Part shown: piece by piece, positions 55,705 to 63,579 of the stretch | Numbering within the stretch: the stretch's first letter is position 1 | Layout of the letters: the number at the start of each line of letters is the position of its first letter | Assembly (NCBI GenBank): GCA_903862955.1 | Contig: CAIPAH010000024.1 | Span: 62,001 to 126,000, forward strand | Reading direction: 5' to 3' | DNA from: an uncultured Opitutia bacterium | GTDB lineage: Bacteria > Verrucomicrobiota > Verrucomicrobiia > Opitutales > Opitutaceae | Length of the DNA: 64,000 nucleotides | The notes under the pieces: generated by a model | Database searches by the model: none | What the model was told of the DNA's origin: nothing | The model's input: only the letters and a program-made list of their open reading frames with translations | Program-made: the position numbers and the translations under genes

Positions 55705-57003
55705 TCACGCCGAATGCGACGGCGGGCCGCCCATCGCGCCGGTGATCACGCGCGCGCCGCGCTTGTAGGTGAAATACGAGTAGGTCCACTGGATCAGCAC
55801 CGACAGTTTGCTGCGGAAGCTGACGAGAAACAGCAGGTGGACGCCCAGCCACGCGATCCACGCCGGGAAGCCGCTGAAGTGAAACCGGCCGACCTGCGCC
55901 ACGGCCGCGGAGCGGCCGATCGTGGCCATCGTGCCCTTGTCAAAGTAGGCAAACGCCGCCCGTCCCACCGGCGCAAACTTCTCCCCGCGGATTTCCCGCA
56001 CCAGGAGTTTTGCCACGTGCGCCCCCTCCTGCATCGCCCCGGGCGCGATGCCCGGAACCGTGACGCCCTTCGCATCGACCAACGTGGAAATGTCGCCGAT
56101 CGCAAACACCTCCGGGTGTCCGGGCAGGCTCAGGTCGGGCAGCACTTTCACGCGCCCGGCGCGGTCGGTCTCCGTCCCGAGCTGCTTTGCCAGTGGCACG
56201 GCCGCCACGCCCGCGCCCCAGACGATGTTGTCGGAGCGGATGCTTTGCCCGCCGGCGACCACGACGCCTTCGCTGATGGACTCGACCCGGGTGTTGGTGT
56301 GCACCTCGACGCCGAGATGTTCCAGCTGACGCTGGGCGCTGGCCGAAAGATCCGGCGGATAAACCGCCAGGACCCGCGGGCTGCCTTCGAGGAGGATCAC
56401 GCGGGCTTTCGACGGGTCGATATGGTCAAAGTCGCGCACCAGCACGGTCCGCGTGAGCTCGGCGAAAGTGCCCGCGAGTTCCACGCCCGTCGGCCCGCCG
56501 CCGACGACCACGATGGTCATCGCCGCGTCGCGCTTCGCCGCGTCGGTCTCGATTTCGGCCCGCTCGAACGCCATAAGGATGCGGCGGCGGATGAGGAGGG
56601 CGTCGTCGAGCGTTTTCAGCCCCGGGGCAAACTGCTCCCACTCCGGATGCCCGAAATAGCTCGTCACGCCCCCAGCCGCCACGACGAGGTAGTCGTAGGT
56701 GAGTTCGCCCTGGGCGTGCCGCACGCACCGGGCCGCGAGGTCGATGCCCGTGACCTCAGCCATGATGACATCGAAGTTGGGCCGCGCGCCGAAGATCGCG
56801 CGCACCGGCTGCGCGATGTCCACGGCGGAAAGTCCCGCGGCGGCCACCTGGTAAAGCAGCGGTTGGAAGAGGTGGTGATTCTGCCGGTCGATGAGCGTGA
56901 TGCGGGCCAGCTTCGCCGGGAAATCCTGGCAGAATGCCATGCCACCAAAGCCGGCGCCAATGACCACGATGTGTGGCAGTGGAGGTTGGCGGTGGGGGCT
57001 CAT
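55705..57003 (-). CDS. ndh: Type II NADH dehydrogenase (NDH-2-like)
   Basis: 432 residues from the ATG at 57003 (MSPHRQPPLPHIVVIG); the frame is open to 57057. FAD site IVVIGAGFGGMAFCQ at residues 11-25 and NAD site MTIVVVGGGPTGVELAG near 160. Other marks are HHLFQPLLYQVAAAGLS near 50 and EVFAIGDISTLVD near 305. The C-terminal region has a hydrophobic stretch (WIAWLGVHLLFLVSF) for membrane association. It oxidises NADH and reduces quinone without pumping protons. Confidence 0.9.
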   Translation of the reverse strand: MSPHRQPPLPHIVVIGAGFGGMAFCQDFPAKLARITLIDRQNHHLFQPLLYQVAAAGLSAVDIAQPVRAIFGARPNFDVIMAEVTGIDLAARCVRHAQGELTYDYLVVAAGGVTSYFGHPEWEQFAPGLKTLDDALLIRRRILMAFERAEIETDAAKRDAAMTIVVVGGGPTGVELAGTFAELTRTVLVRDFDHIDPSKARVILLEGSPRVLAVYPPDLSASAQRQLEHLGVEVHTNTRVESISEGVVVAGGQSIRSDNIVWGAGVAAVPLAKQLGTETDRAGRVKVLPDLSLPGHPEVFAIGDISTLVDAKGVTVPGIAPGAMQEGAHVAKLLVREIRGEKFAPVGRAAFAYFDKGTMATIGRSAAVAQVGRFHFSGFPAWIAWLGVHLLFLVSFRSKLSVLIQWTYSYFTYKRGARVITGAMGGPPSHSA

Positions 57004-57109
57004 GACGGGGCGCAAGGTGGCCCGATAGACCGCCCTTGGCAACGCGGGTGCGGGCATAAATTAGCTGTTCTTTACGGGCCCGGCGCGGTTACTCAACCCG
57101 CCCGATCGC

Positions 57110-57409
57110 ATGCACGCTCCCACCAACATCCAGCTCATCGGTTCCGAAGTGGCTATCGTCTGGGACGACGGCGCGGAAAGCTATTTCACGGCCGAGAAGC
57201 TCCGCGCGGCGTCGCCCAGCGCCGAGACGCAGGGCGAGCGGGATATCTTTGGGCAAAAATACGGCGGCGACGGGCCGAAGAATTTCGCCGGCGTGACGGT
57301 GCTCAACTGGGAGAAAATCGGAAATTACGCCGTGCGCTTCGACTTCAGCGACGGCCACCGGACGGGGCTCTACAGCTACGATTACCTGCGGAAGCTGGGG
57401 TCGTCGTAA
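57110..57409 (+). CDS. DUF971-family protein
   Basis: 99 residues. The whole chain matches the DUF971 form: IQLIGSEVAIVWDDGAESYF, FTAEKLRAASPSAETQGE, VTVLNWEKIGNYAVRFDFSD and the end HRTGLYSYDYLRKL. The family is a small beta fold related to gamma-butyrobetaine hydroxylase N-terminal domains and is sometimes linked with Fe-S scaffold proteins. Role unknown. It is divergent from ndh and followed by a palindromic repeat. Confidence 0.88.
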   Translation: MHAPTNIQLIGSEVAIVWDDGAESYFTAEKLRAASPSAETQGERDIFGQKYGGDGPKNFAGVTVLNWEKIGNYAVRFDFSDGHRTGLYSYDYLRKLGSS

Positions 57410-57417
57410 CTGAATTT

Positions 57418-57531
57418 TTGGCCACAAAGAGGCACGAAGGGCATTGAGGCTGCGACCGAGTCACCCGCGCGCCTATGGGCGCAATGGAGGCTCACGTACC
57501 AACCCCGGATTTCTGTGCCTCCTCGTGGCCA
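57418..57531. repeat. Palindromic repeat, family B, copy 2
   Basis: Left arm TTGGCCACAAAGAGGCACGA; right arm TTCTGTGCCTCCTCGTGGCC then A. The 70-base middle contains GCGCGCCTATGGGCGC, itself palindromic. It lies between the DUF971 gene and hisI. Confidence 0.7.
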
Positions 57532-57581
57532 TCAATCCGATGCTTGCTTCGTCCCGGCCCCCGGCAAAACCTTCCCTTCCC

Positions 57582-58043
57582 ATGAGCACGTTTGTCTTCC
57601 CCGCCCGCACCACCACAGCCGAGATCGAGCTCGGCACCACGCTGCAGCCAAAATTTGGCCCCGACGGGCTGATTCCCTGCATCACCACGGACCACGTCAC
57701 GAACGAGGTCCTGATGTTCGCGTTCATGAATGCGGAGGCGCTGGCGCACACGCTGTCGAGCGGCAAGGCCACCTATTGGAGCCGCTCGCGCAACAAGCTC
57801 TGGATCAAGGGCGAGGAGTCCGGCAACGCGCAGCTCGTGAAGGAACTGCGCGTGGACTGCGACCAGGACGTCCTCCTGCTCAAGGTCGAGAACGTCGGCG
57901 GCGCCGCCTGCCACAACGGCTACCCTTCCTGCTTCTACCGCAAGCTCGCGCCCGGCGCGAAGGCCGGCGACGCGGCGTCGCTCAAGCTCGAGCTGACCGC
58001 CCGCCGCGTCTTCGACCCGGCGACGGTTTACAAGAAGAAGTGA
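57582..58043 (+). CDS. hisI: Phosphoribosyl-AMP cyclohydrolase
   Basis: 153 residues from the ATG at 57582. Third step of histidine synthesis. Marks are [40 protein letters not shown] near residue 62 and the metal-binding [31 protein letters not shown], with the Asp-x-Asp and Cys residues. The HisE pyrophosphatase domain is absent, so this is a stand-alone HisI. There are no other his genes nearby. Confidence 0.94.
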   Translation: MSTFVFPARTTTAEIELGTTLQPKFGPDGLIPCITTDHVTNEVLMFAFMNAEALAHTLSSGKATYWSRSRNKLWIKGEESGNAQLVKELRVDCDQDVLLLKVENVGGAACHNGYPSCFYRKLAPGAKAGDAASLKLELTARRVFDPATVYKKK

Positions 58044-58055
58044 GGCGGGTCGAAA

Positions 58056-58145
58056 GGTGGAGCGCGTTGCCCCCAACGCGCTTGCCTTGTCAGGGACGCC
58101 GCGGCTCCAACCCGATCCAACGCGTTGAGGGCAACGCGTTCCACC
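58056..58145. repeat. Palindromic repeat, family F, intergenic copy
   Basis: Left half GGTGGAGCGCGTTGCCCCCA followed by ACGCGCTTGCC; right half AACGCGTTGAGGGCAACGCG then TTCCACC. Each half folds on itself and the outer GGTGGA/TCCACC words pair. It lies between hisI and the convergent lpxA; a shorter copy is inside mnmA (24311-24374). Confidence 0.82.
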
Positions 58146-58149
58146 GCCC

Positions 58150-58941
58150 TCAGCTCGCGCCAGGCGCCAGGCCGCGGTCGCTGGCCTTGGCGAAAGTGAT
58201 CACGCGCTGGAACTCCGCGCTGCCTGCATGCTCGTGCGCGGAGAGTTTCTCCAACGCCTGCGAGCGGTTGAGCCCGTCGCGGTAGAGGATGCGGTAAATC
58301 TGCTTCACGCGCTCGAGCTGCTCGGGCGTGTGCCCGCTGCGCTCGAGGCCGACCTTGTTGAAGGCGCGCACCTCCGCGGGCGTGCCGTCGGCGATGAAAT
58401 ACGGCGGCAGGTCCTGCACGAGCTTGGCCATTGCGGACAGCATGGCGTAGGCGCCGATCCGGCAGAACTGGTGGATCCCCGCCGCACCGCCGAGGACGAC
58501 GTGGTCCTCGATCGTCACATGGCCGGCCATGGAGATCGCGTTGCTCATCACGATGTGGCTGCCCAGCACGCAATCGTGCGCAATGTGGCAGTAGGCCAGG
58601 ACGGAGTTGTCCGAGCCGAGGACGGTGAACTCGCCGTCATTCGTGGCGGCGTTGACGGTGACATACTCGCGGAAAACATTCCGGTCGCCCGCGCGCAAGC
58701 CGGGCCGGCCGCCCTTGAATTTCAGGTCCTGCGTCTTGCCGCCGATGCAGGCATACGGGAAGACCTCGCAGTCACGGCCGAGCGACGTATTACCCTCGAC
58801 CGCCGCGTGGTGGTGTAATCGAGTGCCGTCGCCGAGGACGACCCCGGCGCCCACAAAGGCCAGCGCGCCGACCTCCACCCCTGCACCCAGTTGGGCGCCG
58901 GGTTCCACCACGGCGGTGGGATGGATGGTGGTGGCAGCCAT
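58150..58941 (-). CDS. lpxA: Acyl-ACP--UDP-N-acetylglucosamine O-acyltransferase
   Basis: 263 residues. First step of lipid A synthesis: 3-O-acylation of UDP-GlcNAc. A left-handed beta-helix of hexapeptide repeats fills the first 190 residues (IHPTAVVEPGAQLGAGVEVG and on). ECTVNA-type region reads EYVTVNAATNDGEFTVLGSD, followed by YCHIAHDCVLGSHIVMSNA (catalytic His in HIAHD near residue 119) and GGAAGIHQFCRIG. The helical C-terminus has GLNRSQAL. It starts three bases after the lpxC-fabZ stop. Confidence 0.96.
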   Translation of the reverse strand: MAATTIHPTAVVEPGAQLGAGVEVGALAFVGAGVVLGDGTRLHHHAAVEGNTSLGRDCEVFPYACIGGKTQDLKFKGGRPGLRAGDRNVFREYVTVNAATNDGEFTVLGSDNSVLAYCHIAHDCVLGSHIVMSNAISMAGHVTIEDHVVLGGAAGIHQFCRIGAYAMLSAMAKLVQDLPPYFIADGTPAEVRAFNKVGLERSGHTPEQLERVKQIYRILYRDGLNRSQALEKLSAHEHAGSAEFQRVITFAKASDRGLAPGAS

Positions 58942-58944
58942 GGC

Positions 58945-60288
58945 TTACTCGTCGCCGACGTCGACGACGGCGAAGATCATCTCGGCCGACGAGACGACCT
59001 GGCCGTCCACGGTGCAGTTGGCCTCCGCGACCGCCAGCTTCTCGCCGCGGTATTTCACGATCTTGGCGTTGATGATCAGCTGGTCGCCCGGGCGCACCGG
59101 CTTGCGCCACTTGACCTTGTCGGCGCTCATGAAGAACGCGGTTTTCCCGGCGTTGCCCGCGCGGCGCAGCATGACGATGCCGGCGGCCTGGGCCATCGCC
59201 TCGAGCTGCAGCACCCCCGGCATGACGGGATTGATCGTGCGGCCCTCGGTGGCAGGGAAGTGACCGTTGAAATACGGCTCGTTGATGGTGACGTTCTTGG
59301 TCGCGACCAGCTCGTCCTGGCCGATGAACTCGATGACCCGGTCAATCATCAGGAACGGATAGCGGTGGGGCAGCGTGTCGAGGATGCGCCGGATATCGAG
59401 GGACGTCTCGGTCGGCAGCACCGCAGTCGGGCGCGGCTTCTTTTTCGGACCCTTGCGACGCTCCTCGAGCTTCGCGAAGAGCGCCTTTGTGAGCTCGGCG
59501 TTGATCGCGTGACCCGGGCGCGTGGCCACGATGTGGGCCTTCAGCGGCATGCCGAGCAGCACGATGTCACCGATGATATCGAGGATCTTGTGGCGGACGA
59601 ACTCGTCTTTGAACCGCAGCGGCTCCTTCGAAATGATCTTGTCGCCCTTGATCACGACGGCGCAGTCGAGCGAGCCGCCCTTGATCTTGCCGAGCTTCAG
59701 CAACTCCTCGATGTCCTCGTAGATCGTGAACGTCCGCGCGGCGGCGACCTGCGTCATGTACACGTCCGGGTCGATCGTCAGGGAAAGGTGCTGCGTGTGG
59801 ATGCCGCGGTTGTCCGCCGACGTGCACGAGATCTTCAACTCGTCGCACGGCAGCGCGATGATCGAGGAGTCGCCCTTGGTCACCGACACGGCCGCATCGA
59901 GCGTGAAATACTCGCGCTCCGCCGCCTGCTCGAGCGGCTCGCCCTGCAGGATCATGTTCACGAAAGGCTTGGCGGAGCCGTCCATGATCGGGGGCTCGGA
60001 TGCGGTCATCTCGACCAGGACATTGTCGATCCCGCAGCCGTAAAGCGCACTGAGCACGTGCTCCACGGTGTGGATCTTAACATGGCCCGACTGGATGGTC
60101 GTGGCCCGCACCAAGTCGGTCACCAGGTCGATCCGGGGCTTGATTTCCGGGCTGCCGGTGAGGTCGGTCCGCTTGAAGACGATCCCGTGGTCCGCCGGGG
60201 CGGGCTTCATCGTCAGGGTGACCGCCTCTCCCGTGTGCAGCGCGCTGCCTTGGATGGAGACCTCGCGCGCGAGGGTGCGTTGTTTCAT
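58945..60288 (-). CDS. lpxC-fabZ: LpxC-FabZ fusion: UDP-3-O-acyl-GlcNAc deacetylase and hydroxyacyl-ACP dehydratase
   Basis: 447 residues from the ATG at 60288. Residues 1-290 are LpxC, the committed step of lipid A synthesis: [17 protein letters not shown] (zinc His near residue 75), [11 protein letters not shown], and [17 protein letters not shown] (zinc His and Asp near 227-231), then [10 protein letters not shown]. Residues about 298-447 are FabZ, which dehydrates hydroxyacyl-ACP: [30 protein letters not shown] with the catalytic His near 342, [15 protein letters not shown] with the Glu, and [12 protein letters not shown]. Such fusions are known in Bacteroidetes. A KKKPRP-rich linker joins the parts. 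Confidence 0.95.
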   Translation of the reverse strand: MKQRTLAREVSIQGSALHTGEAVTLTMKPAPADHGIVFKRTDLTGSPEIKPRIDLVTDLVRATTIQSGHVKIHTVEHVLSALYGCGIDNVLVEMTASEPPIMDGSAKPFVNMILQGEPLEQAAEREYFTLDAAVSVTKGDSSIIALPCDELKISCTSADNRGIHTQHLSLTIDPDVYMTQVAAARTFTIYEDIEELLKLGKIKGGSLDCAVVIKGDKIISKEPLRFKDEFVRHKILDIIGDIVLLGMPLKAHIVATRPGHAINAELTKALFAKLEERRKGPKKKPRPTAVLPTETSLDIRRILDTLPHRYPFLMIDRVIEFIGQDELVATKNVTINEPYFNGHFPATEGRTINPVMPGVLQLEAMAQAAGIVMLRRAGNAGKTAFFMSADKVKWRKPVRPGDQLIINAKIVKYRGEKLAVAEANCTVDGQVVSSAEMIFAVVDVGDE

Positions 60289-60424
60289 AGGGTTGCAACA
60301 GTCTCGGAAAGCAGCCCGCCGGAGCGCAAGCGCGGATGTGGCGCCCGGCCTTGACACCGCCGGAGCCGTTTCTTCACTCTTAACCCTTTCACCACTTCCC
60401 AACCTCGTCCCACCGACCTCCGTC

Positions 60425-60982
60425 ATGCCCGCAGCCAACGACATCCGCAAAGGCCAAGTCATCAAATTCAACGGCGAGCCGCACCTCGTCATGGAAACCC
60501 AGCACCGCACGCCCGGTAACCTGCGCGCCTTTGTGCAGGTCAAGATGCGCAATCTCCGCTACGGCAAGGCGCTCGACCAGCGCTTCGCGTCGACCGACAC
60601 CATCGAGGTGCTGCCGACCGAGAAGAAGAGCCTCGAGTTCAGCTACGCCGACCGCGAGGCGTTTGCCTTCATCGACCCGGATACCTTTGAGCAGATCGAG
60701 CTGAGCGCCCAGCTGCTCGGCGACAGCAAGAATTACCTGACCGCCGGCGGCAAGGTGGACGTCCTCTTCGTGGACGAGAAGCCCCTCACCCTCGAGCTGC
60801 CCTCCACGGTGGCGCTGAAGGTCGTCGAGAGCTCCGACGGCATCAAGGGCGACACCGCCAGCAACGTCCAGAAGCCCGCCAAGCTCGAGACCGGCCTCAT
60901 GGTTCAGGTCCCGCTCTTCATCAAGGAAGGCGAGATCATCAAGATCAGCACCGCCGACGGCAGCTATCTGGGCCGGGTTTGA
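60425..60982 (+). CDS. efp: Translation elongation factor P with Asn at the tip position
   Basis: 185 residues from the ATG at 60425; three OB-like domains. EF-P relieves ribosome stalling at polyproline. Marks are [19 protein letters not shown], the domain I loop [18 protein letters not shown], and the C-terminal domain [15 protein letters not shown] and [20 protein letters not shown]. The residue aligned with the E. coli modified Lys34 (PGK) is Asn32 (PGN), so it cannot be lysylated or rhamnosylated at that position. An intrinsic terminator follows. A TTGACA at 60351 may be a -35, but the matching -10 is weak. Confidence 0.93.
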   Translation: MPAANDIRKGQVIKFNGEPHLVMETQHRTPGNLRAFVQVKMRNLRYGKALDQRFASTDTIEVLPTEKKSLEFSYADREAFAFIDPDTFEQIELSAQLLGDSKNYLTAGGKVDVLFVDEKPLTLELPSTVALKVVESSDGIKGDTASNVQKPAKLETGLMVQVPLFIKEGEIIKISTADGSYLGRV

Positions 60983-61008
60983 ACCGCGCCCAACGCGTCA
61001 TCCTTTCC

Positions 61009-61036
61009 AGCCCGCGGTTCGCCGCGGGCTTTTTTT
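61009..61036 (+). terminator. Intrinsic terminator of efp
   Basis: AGCCCGCGG, a TTCG loop and CCGCGGGCT form a nine-base perfect stem followed by a run of seven T. Classic rho-independent form, 26 bases after the efp stop. Confidence 0.93.
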
Positions 61037-61078
61037 GGGCGGATGTAAGGCAGAGATCCTGCCTTGGCAGTTCCGCGG

Positions 61079-61144
61079 TAGGGCGAATCTTCCGGGTGAG
61101 TCGAACTCAGTTCGCGGACGGCTCATCCGGAGGATTCGCCCTAC
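61079..61144. repeat. Palindromic repeat, family H (GTAGGGCGAATCTTCC type)
   Basis: Left arm GTAGGGCGAATCTTCCGGGT then GAGTCG; right arm CGGCTCATCCGGAGGATTCG then CCCTAC. Smaller hairpins flank it (AGGCAGAGATCCTGCCT near 61049; GCGGGATTGCTGATCCCGC near 61157). It fills most of the 145 bases between the efp terminator and the carbonic anhydrase stop; no gene is seen there. Confidence 0.75.
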
Positions 61145-61180
61145 CCTTCATTCCAGCGGGATTGCTGATCCCGCCCTCCC

Positions 61181-61825
61181 TTACTTCGACAGCGCCTTGA
61201 CCGCCGCCGTGTAATTCGCCGCCGCGTCCTTGAGGTTGTTCGCGGAGCAGTTGAGGTCGTGCAGTTTTCCGTCCCGCAGGCCGTAAATCCAGCCATGGAC
61301 CGTCAGGTCCTGCTTCCGCGCCCAGGCGTCGCGCACAATCGAGGTCTGCCAGACGTTGGCCACCTGCTCGATCACGTTGAGTTCGCAGAGGCGCGCGCTG
61401 CGCGCATCGTCGCCGAGCTGGCAGAGACAGCCTTGGTGCTTCTCCTGCACGTCCTGCACGTGGCGGAGCCAGTTGTCCGCCAACCCCACCCGCTCGCAGC
61501 GCACGACCGCGCGCACGCCGCCGCAGCCATAATGGCCGACGACCATGATGTGCTTCACCTTCAGCACATCCACGGCGAACTGGATGACCGAGAGACAGTT
61601 GAGGTCCGTGTGCACGACCACGTTGGCCACGTTGCGGTGCACGAACACCTCGCCAGGGAGCAAACCGATGATTTCGTTGGCCGGCACGCGGCTGTCGGAA
61701 CAGCCGATCCAGAGGTATTCGGGATTCTGCTGGTGCGAGAGCTTCTCGAAAAACTGCGGGTCCCGCCGGCGAATGTCGTCGGCCCAGGCTTGGTTCTGCT
61801 TAAACAGGTGCGGCAGGGTGTCCAT
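61181..61825 (-). CDS. can: Beta-class carbonic anhydrase
   Basis: 214 residues from the ATG at 61825, preceded by GGGAG. It interconverts CO2 and bicarbonate. Zinc ligands are visible in IGCSDSRVPANEI (Cys near residue 42, with Asp-Arg dyad) and VVGHYGCGGVRA (His and Cys near 98-101). HRNVANVVVHTDLN and LTVHGWIYGLRDGKL match the family. The frame is open far upstream, but the protein start is clear from homology and the ribosome site. Confidence 0.95.
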   Translation of the reverse strand: MDTLPHLFKQNQAWADDIRRRDPQFFEKLSHQQNPEYLWIGCSDSRVPANEIIGLLPGEVFVHRNVANVVVHTDLNCLSVIQFAVDVLKVKHIMVVGHYGCGGVRAVVRCERVGLADNWLRHVQDVQEKHQGCLCQLGDDARSARLCELNVIEQVANVWQTSIVRDAWARKQDLTVHGWIYGLRDGKLHDLNCSANNLKDAAANYTAAVKALSK

Positions 61826-61892
61826 GCTCCCGGGAATGCTCCGGAGCCCCACGCGATTGTCCACCCCGAATCCCGCACCGCCACCGCGGATG

Positions 61893-62002
61893 TTTGGCCA
61901 CAAAGAGGCCCAAGCAGGCGCAAAAAAGAGCCGCTGCGGCAGGCATGACCGAATCGCCCGATGCATCGTTTCTTGTGCTTCTTGCGCCTTTTCGTGGCCA
62001 AA
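61893..62002. repeat. Palindromic repeat, family B, copy 3
   Basis: Left arm TTTGGCCACAAAGAGGCCCA with AGCAGGCGCAA; right arm CTTGTGCTTCTTGCGCCTTT with TCGTGGCCAAA. The largest copy of the family, lying between the divergent carbonic anhydrase and YebC-like genes, so both promoters must lie in or beside it. The YebC frame is open through it. Confidence 0.75.
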
Positions 62003-62058
62003 AATGCGTCGGTTTCGGCATTGCCCCGACCTGCGTCCCCGGCACACTGGATCGCCTT

Positions 62059-62790
62059 ATGGGACGTCAGTGGCTCCACGCGAAACGCGCGATCGTCAAC
62101 CTCAAGAAAGGCCAGACGGTCGGCAAACTGGTCAAGGAAATCACCGTCGCCGCCAAGCTCGGCGGCGCCGATCTCGCCGCCAACGCCCGGCTTTTCGCCG
62201 TCGTCGAAAAGGCCAAGAAGGCGAGCGTGACGCGCGACGTCATCGAGCGCGCCATTGCCAAGGGCTCGGGCACGGGCAGCGACAAGAGTTCCCTCGAACA
62301 CATCATGTTCGAGGGCTATGCGCCCCACAAGGTGCCGGTCATCGTCGAGGTCTACACCGACAACCACCAGCGCACCGCGCCCGACATTCGCCAGCTCTTC
62401 CGCCGCGGCGTGCTCGGACACGCCGGCAGCAACAAATTCCTGTTCGAACACGTCGGCATCGTCGAGGCCCACCACGCCGACCTGAACATCGATCGCGAGG
62501 CCGCCGGCATCGAGGCTGGCGCCAACGAGGTGGAAGTGCTCACCCACGCCCAGAACGACGATATCCCGGAGGACCGCGCCGGCACGCGCTTCATCTGCGA
62601 CCGCACCGCGGTGCACAGCGTCTCGGTCTGGCTCGCGAAGAACGGCTGGACCGTCATCACCAGCGAAATCGGCCACCTCGCGAAGACCTACCCCGAGCTG
62701 AGCGACGCCGACCGCGCCGACGTGGGCGAATTCCTCCAAGCCCTCGAGGACCACGACGACGTCCAGCGCGTCTGGGCCGCGGTCAAGTAA
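62059..62790 (+). CDS. YebC/PmpR/TACO1-family protein
   Basis: 243 residues from the ATG at 62059. Three-domain YebC family with NLKKGQTVGKLVKEITVAAKLGGADLAANARL, VTRDVIERAIAKGSG and VPVIVEVYTDNHQRTAPDIR. Bacterial members act as DNA-binding regulators and, as shown for relatives, help translation through proline stretches. The usual N-terminal AGHSKW form reads GRQWLHAK here, a diverged start. ATG choice rests on homology; an upstream frame through the repeat is open but not protein-like. Confidence 0.9.
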   Translation: MGRQWLHAKRAIVNLKKGQTVGKLVKEITVAAKLGGADLAANARLFAVVEKAKKASVTRDVIERAIAKGSGTGSDKSSLEHIMFEGYAPHKVPVIVEVYTDNHQRTAPDIRQLFRRGVLGHAGSNKFLFEHVGIVEAHHADLNIDREAAGIEAGANEVEVLTHAQNDDIPEDRAGTRFICDRTAVHSVSVWLAKNGWTVITSEIGHLAKTYPELSDADRADVGEFLQALEDHDDVQRVWAAVK

Positions 62791-62806
62791 CCCAGCCAAA
62801 CCTTCG

Positions 62807-62864
62807 CCCGCGAATCAGCGCGAATCCTGATTATTGCTTCGCGGCAATTCGCGCCAGTCGCGAG
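62807..62864. repeat. Palindromic repeat, family A, copy 4
   Basis: Left arm CCCGCGAATCAGCGCGAAT; right arm ATTCGCGCCAGTCGCGAG. It lies between the YebC-like gene and the CDGSH gene. Confidence 0.7.
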
Positions 62865-62884
62865 CACGCCTCCTTCTCACTATC

Positions 62885-63121
62885 ATGCCCACCCCCAACA
62901 TCCCGCAGCGCAAACCCATCGTTCAGGAAATGCCGCCCGGCACCTATTGGTGGTGCACCTGCGGCAACTCCAAGAACCAGCCGTTCTGTGACGGCAGCCA
63001 CAAGGGCACCGGCTTCGCGCCGCACAAGACCGAGATCACCGAACGCCAGACCGTGGCCTGGTGCGCCTGCAAGCACTCGAAGACCGCGCCATTCTGCGAC
63101 GGCTCGCACAAGACGGTTTGA
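62885..63121 (+). CDS. Double CDGSH iron-sulfur protein
   Basis: 78 residues from the ATG at 62885. Two CDGSH 2Fe-2S sites: CTCGNSKNQPFCDGSH at about 25-40 and CACKHSKTAPFCDGSH at about 60-75, each with the three-Cys, one-His ligand set of mitoNEET-type proteins. The tandem form is common in bacteria. There is no membrane anchor, so it is cytoplasmic. Roles in redox or Fe-S handling are likely but undefined. The acetyltransferase gene follows after 26 bases. Confidence 0.93.
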   Translation: MPTPNIPQRKPIVQEMPPGTYWWCTCGNSKNQPFCDGSHKGTGFAPHKTEITERQTVAWCACKHSKTAPFCDGSHKTV

Positions 63122-63147
63122 GGTCGGGGTTTCGAGCTGGGACGACG

Positions 63148-63567
63148 ATGCAACTGTCCTGGCGCGAGGCCTCTGATTCCGATCTCGGCCTGCTCGCTGA
63201 GTGGAATCACCAGCTGATTCGGGACGAGGGTCACCGCAACCCGATGACGGTGGCTCAGCTCTCCGAGCGGATGAAGCAGTGGCTGCAGGGCGAGTATCGC
63301 GCCGTGTTGTTTTCAACCGAAGCGCCCGTTGCCTACGCGCTGTTCACGCGCAACGCCGACCCGCTTTATCTTCGCCAGCTCTTTGTCCGCCGGGAGTGTC
63401 GCCGGACTGGCATCGGTCGCTCAGCGGTGGCGACTCTCCGCGAACAGATTTGGCCCAAGAATGTGCGCCTGACGGTCGAGGTGCTCTGCGCCAACCAGAC
63501 CGGCGTTGCCTTTTGGCGCTCCGTCGGTTTTCAGGACTACTCCCTGCAGTTGGAAATCCTGCCCTAG
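63148..63567 (+). CDS. GNAT-family N-acetyltransferase
   Basis: 139 residues from the ATG at 63148; the frame is open upstream into the CDGSH gene. GNAT fold: QLSWREASDSDLGLLAEWNH start, YALFTRNADPLYLRQLFVRRECRRTGIGRSAVATLRE with the acetyl-CoA loop RRTGIG near residue 88, then VEVLCANQTGVAFWRSVGF. The substrate is unknown. It may be cotranscribed with the CDGSH gene. Confidence 0.88.
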   Translation: MQLSWREASDSDLGLLAEWNHQLIRDEGHRNPMTVAQLSERMKQWLQGEYRAVLFSTEAPVAYALFTRNADPLYLRQLFVRRECRRTGIGRSAVATLREQIWPKNVRLTVEVLCANQTGVAFWRSVGFQDYSLQLEILP

Positions 63568-63579
63568 CGCAGGTCCCGC

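Noticed and set aside
57418-57581. Small ORF leading into hisI from 57444
   Set aside because: Upstream residues come from the family B repeat; HisI homology begins at the ATG at 57582.
60351-60385. Sigma-70 promoter for efp from TTGACA at 60351
   Set aside because: No acceptable -10 at 16-18 bases; only weak words such as TCACTC or a too distant TTAACC.
61894-62058. N-terminal extension of the YebC-like protein through the family B repeat
   Set aside because: The added residues are encoded by the palindrome and the family begins at the ATG at 62059.
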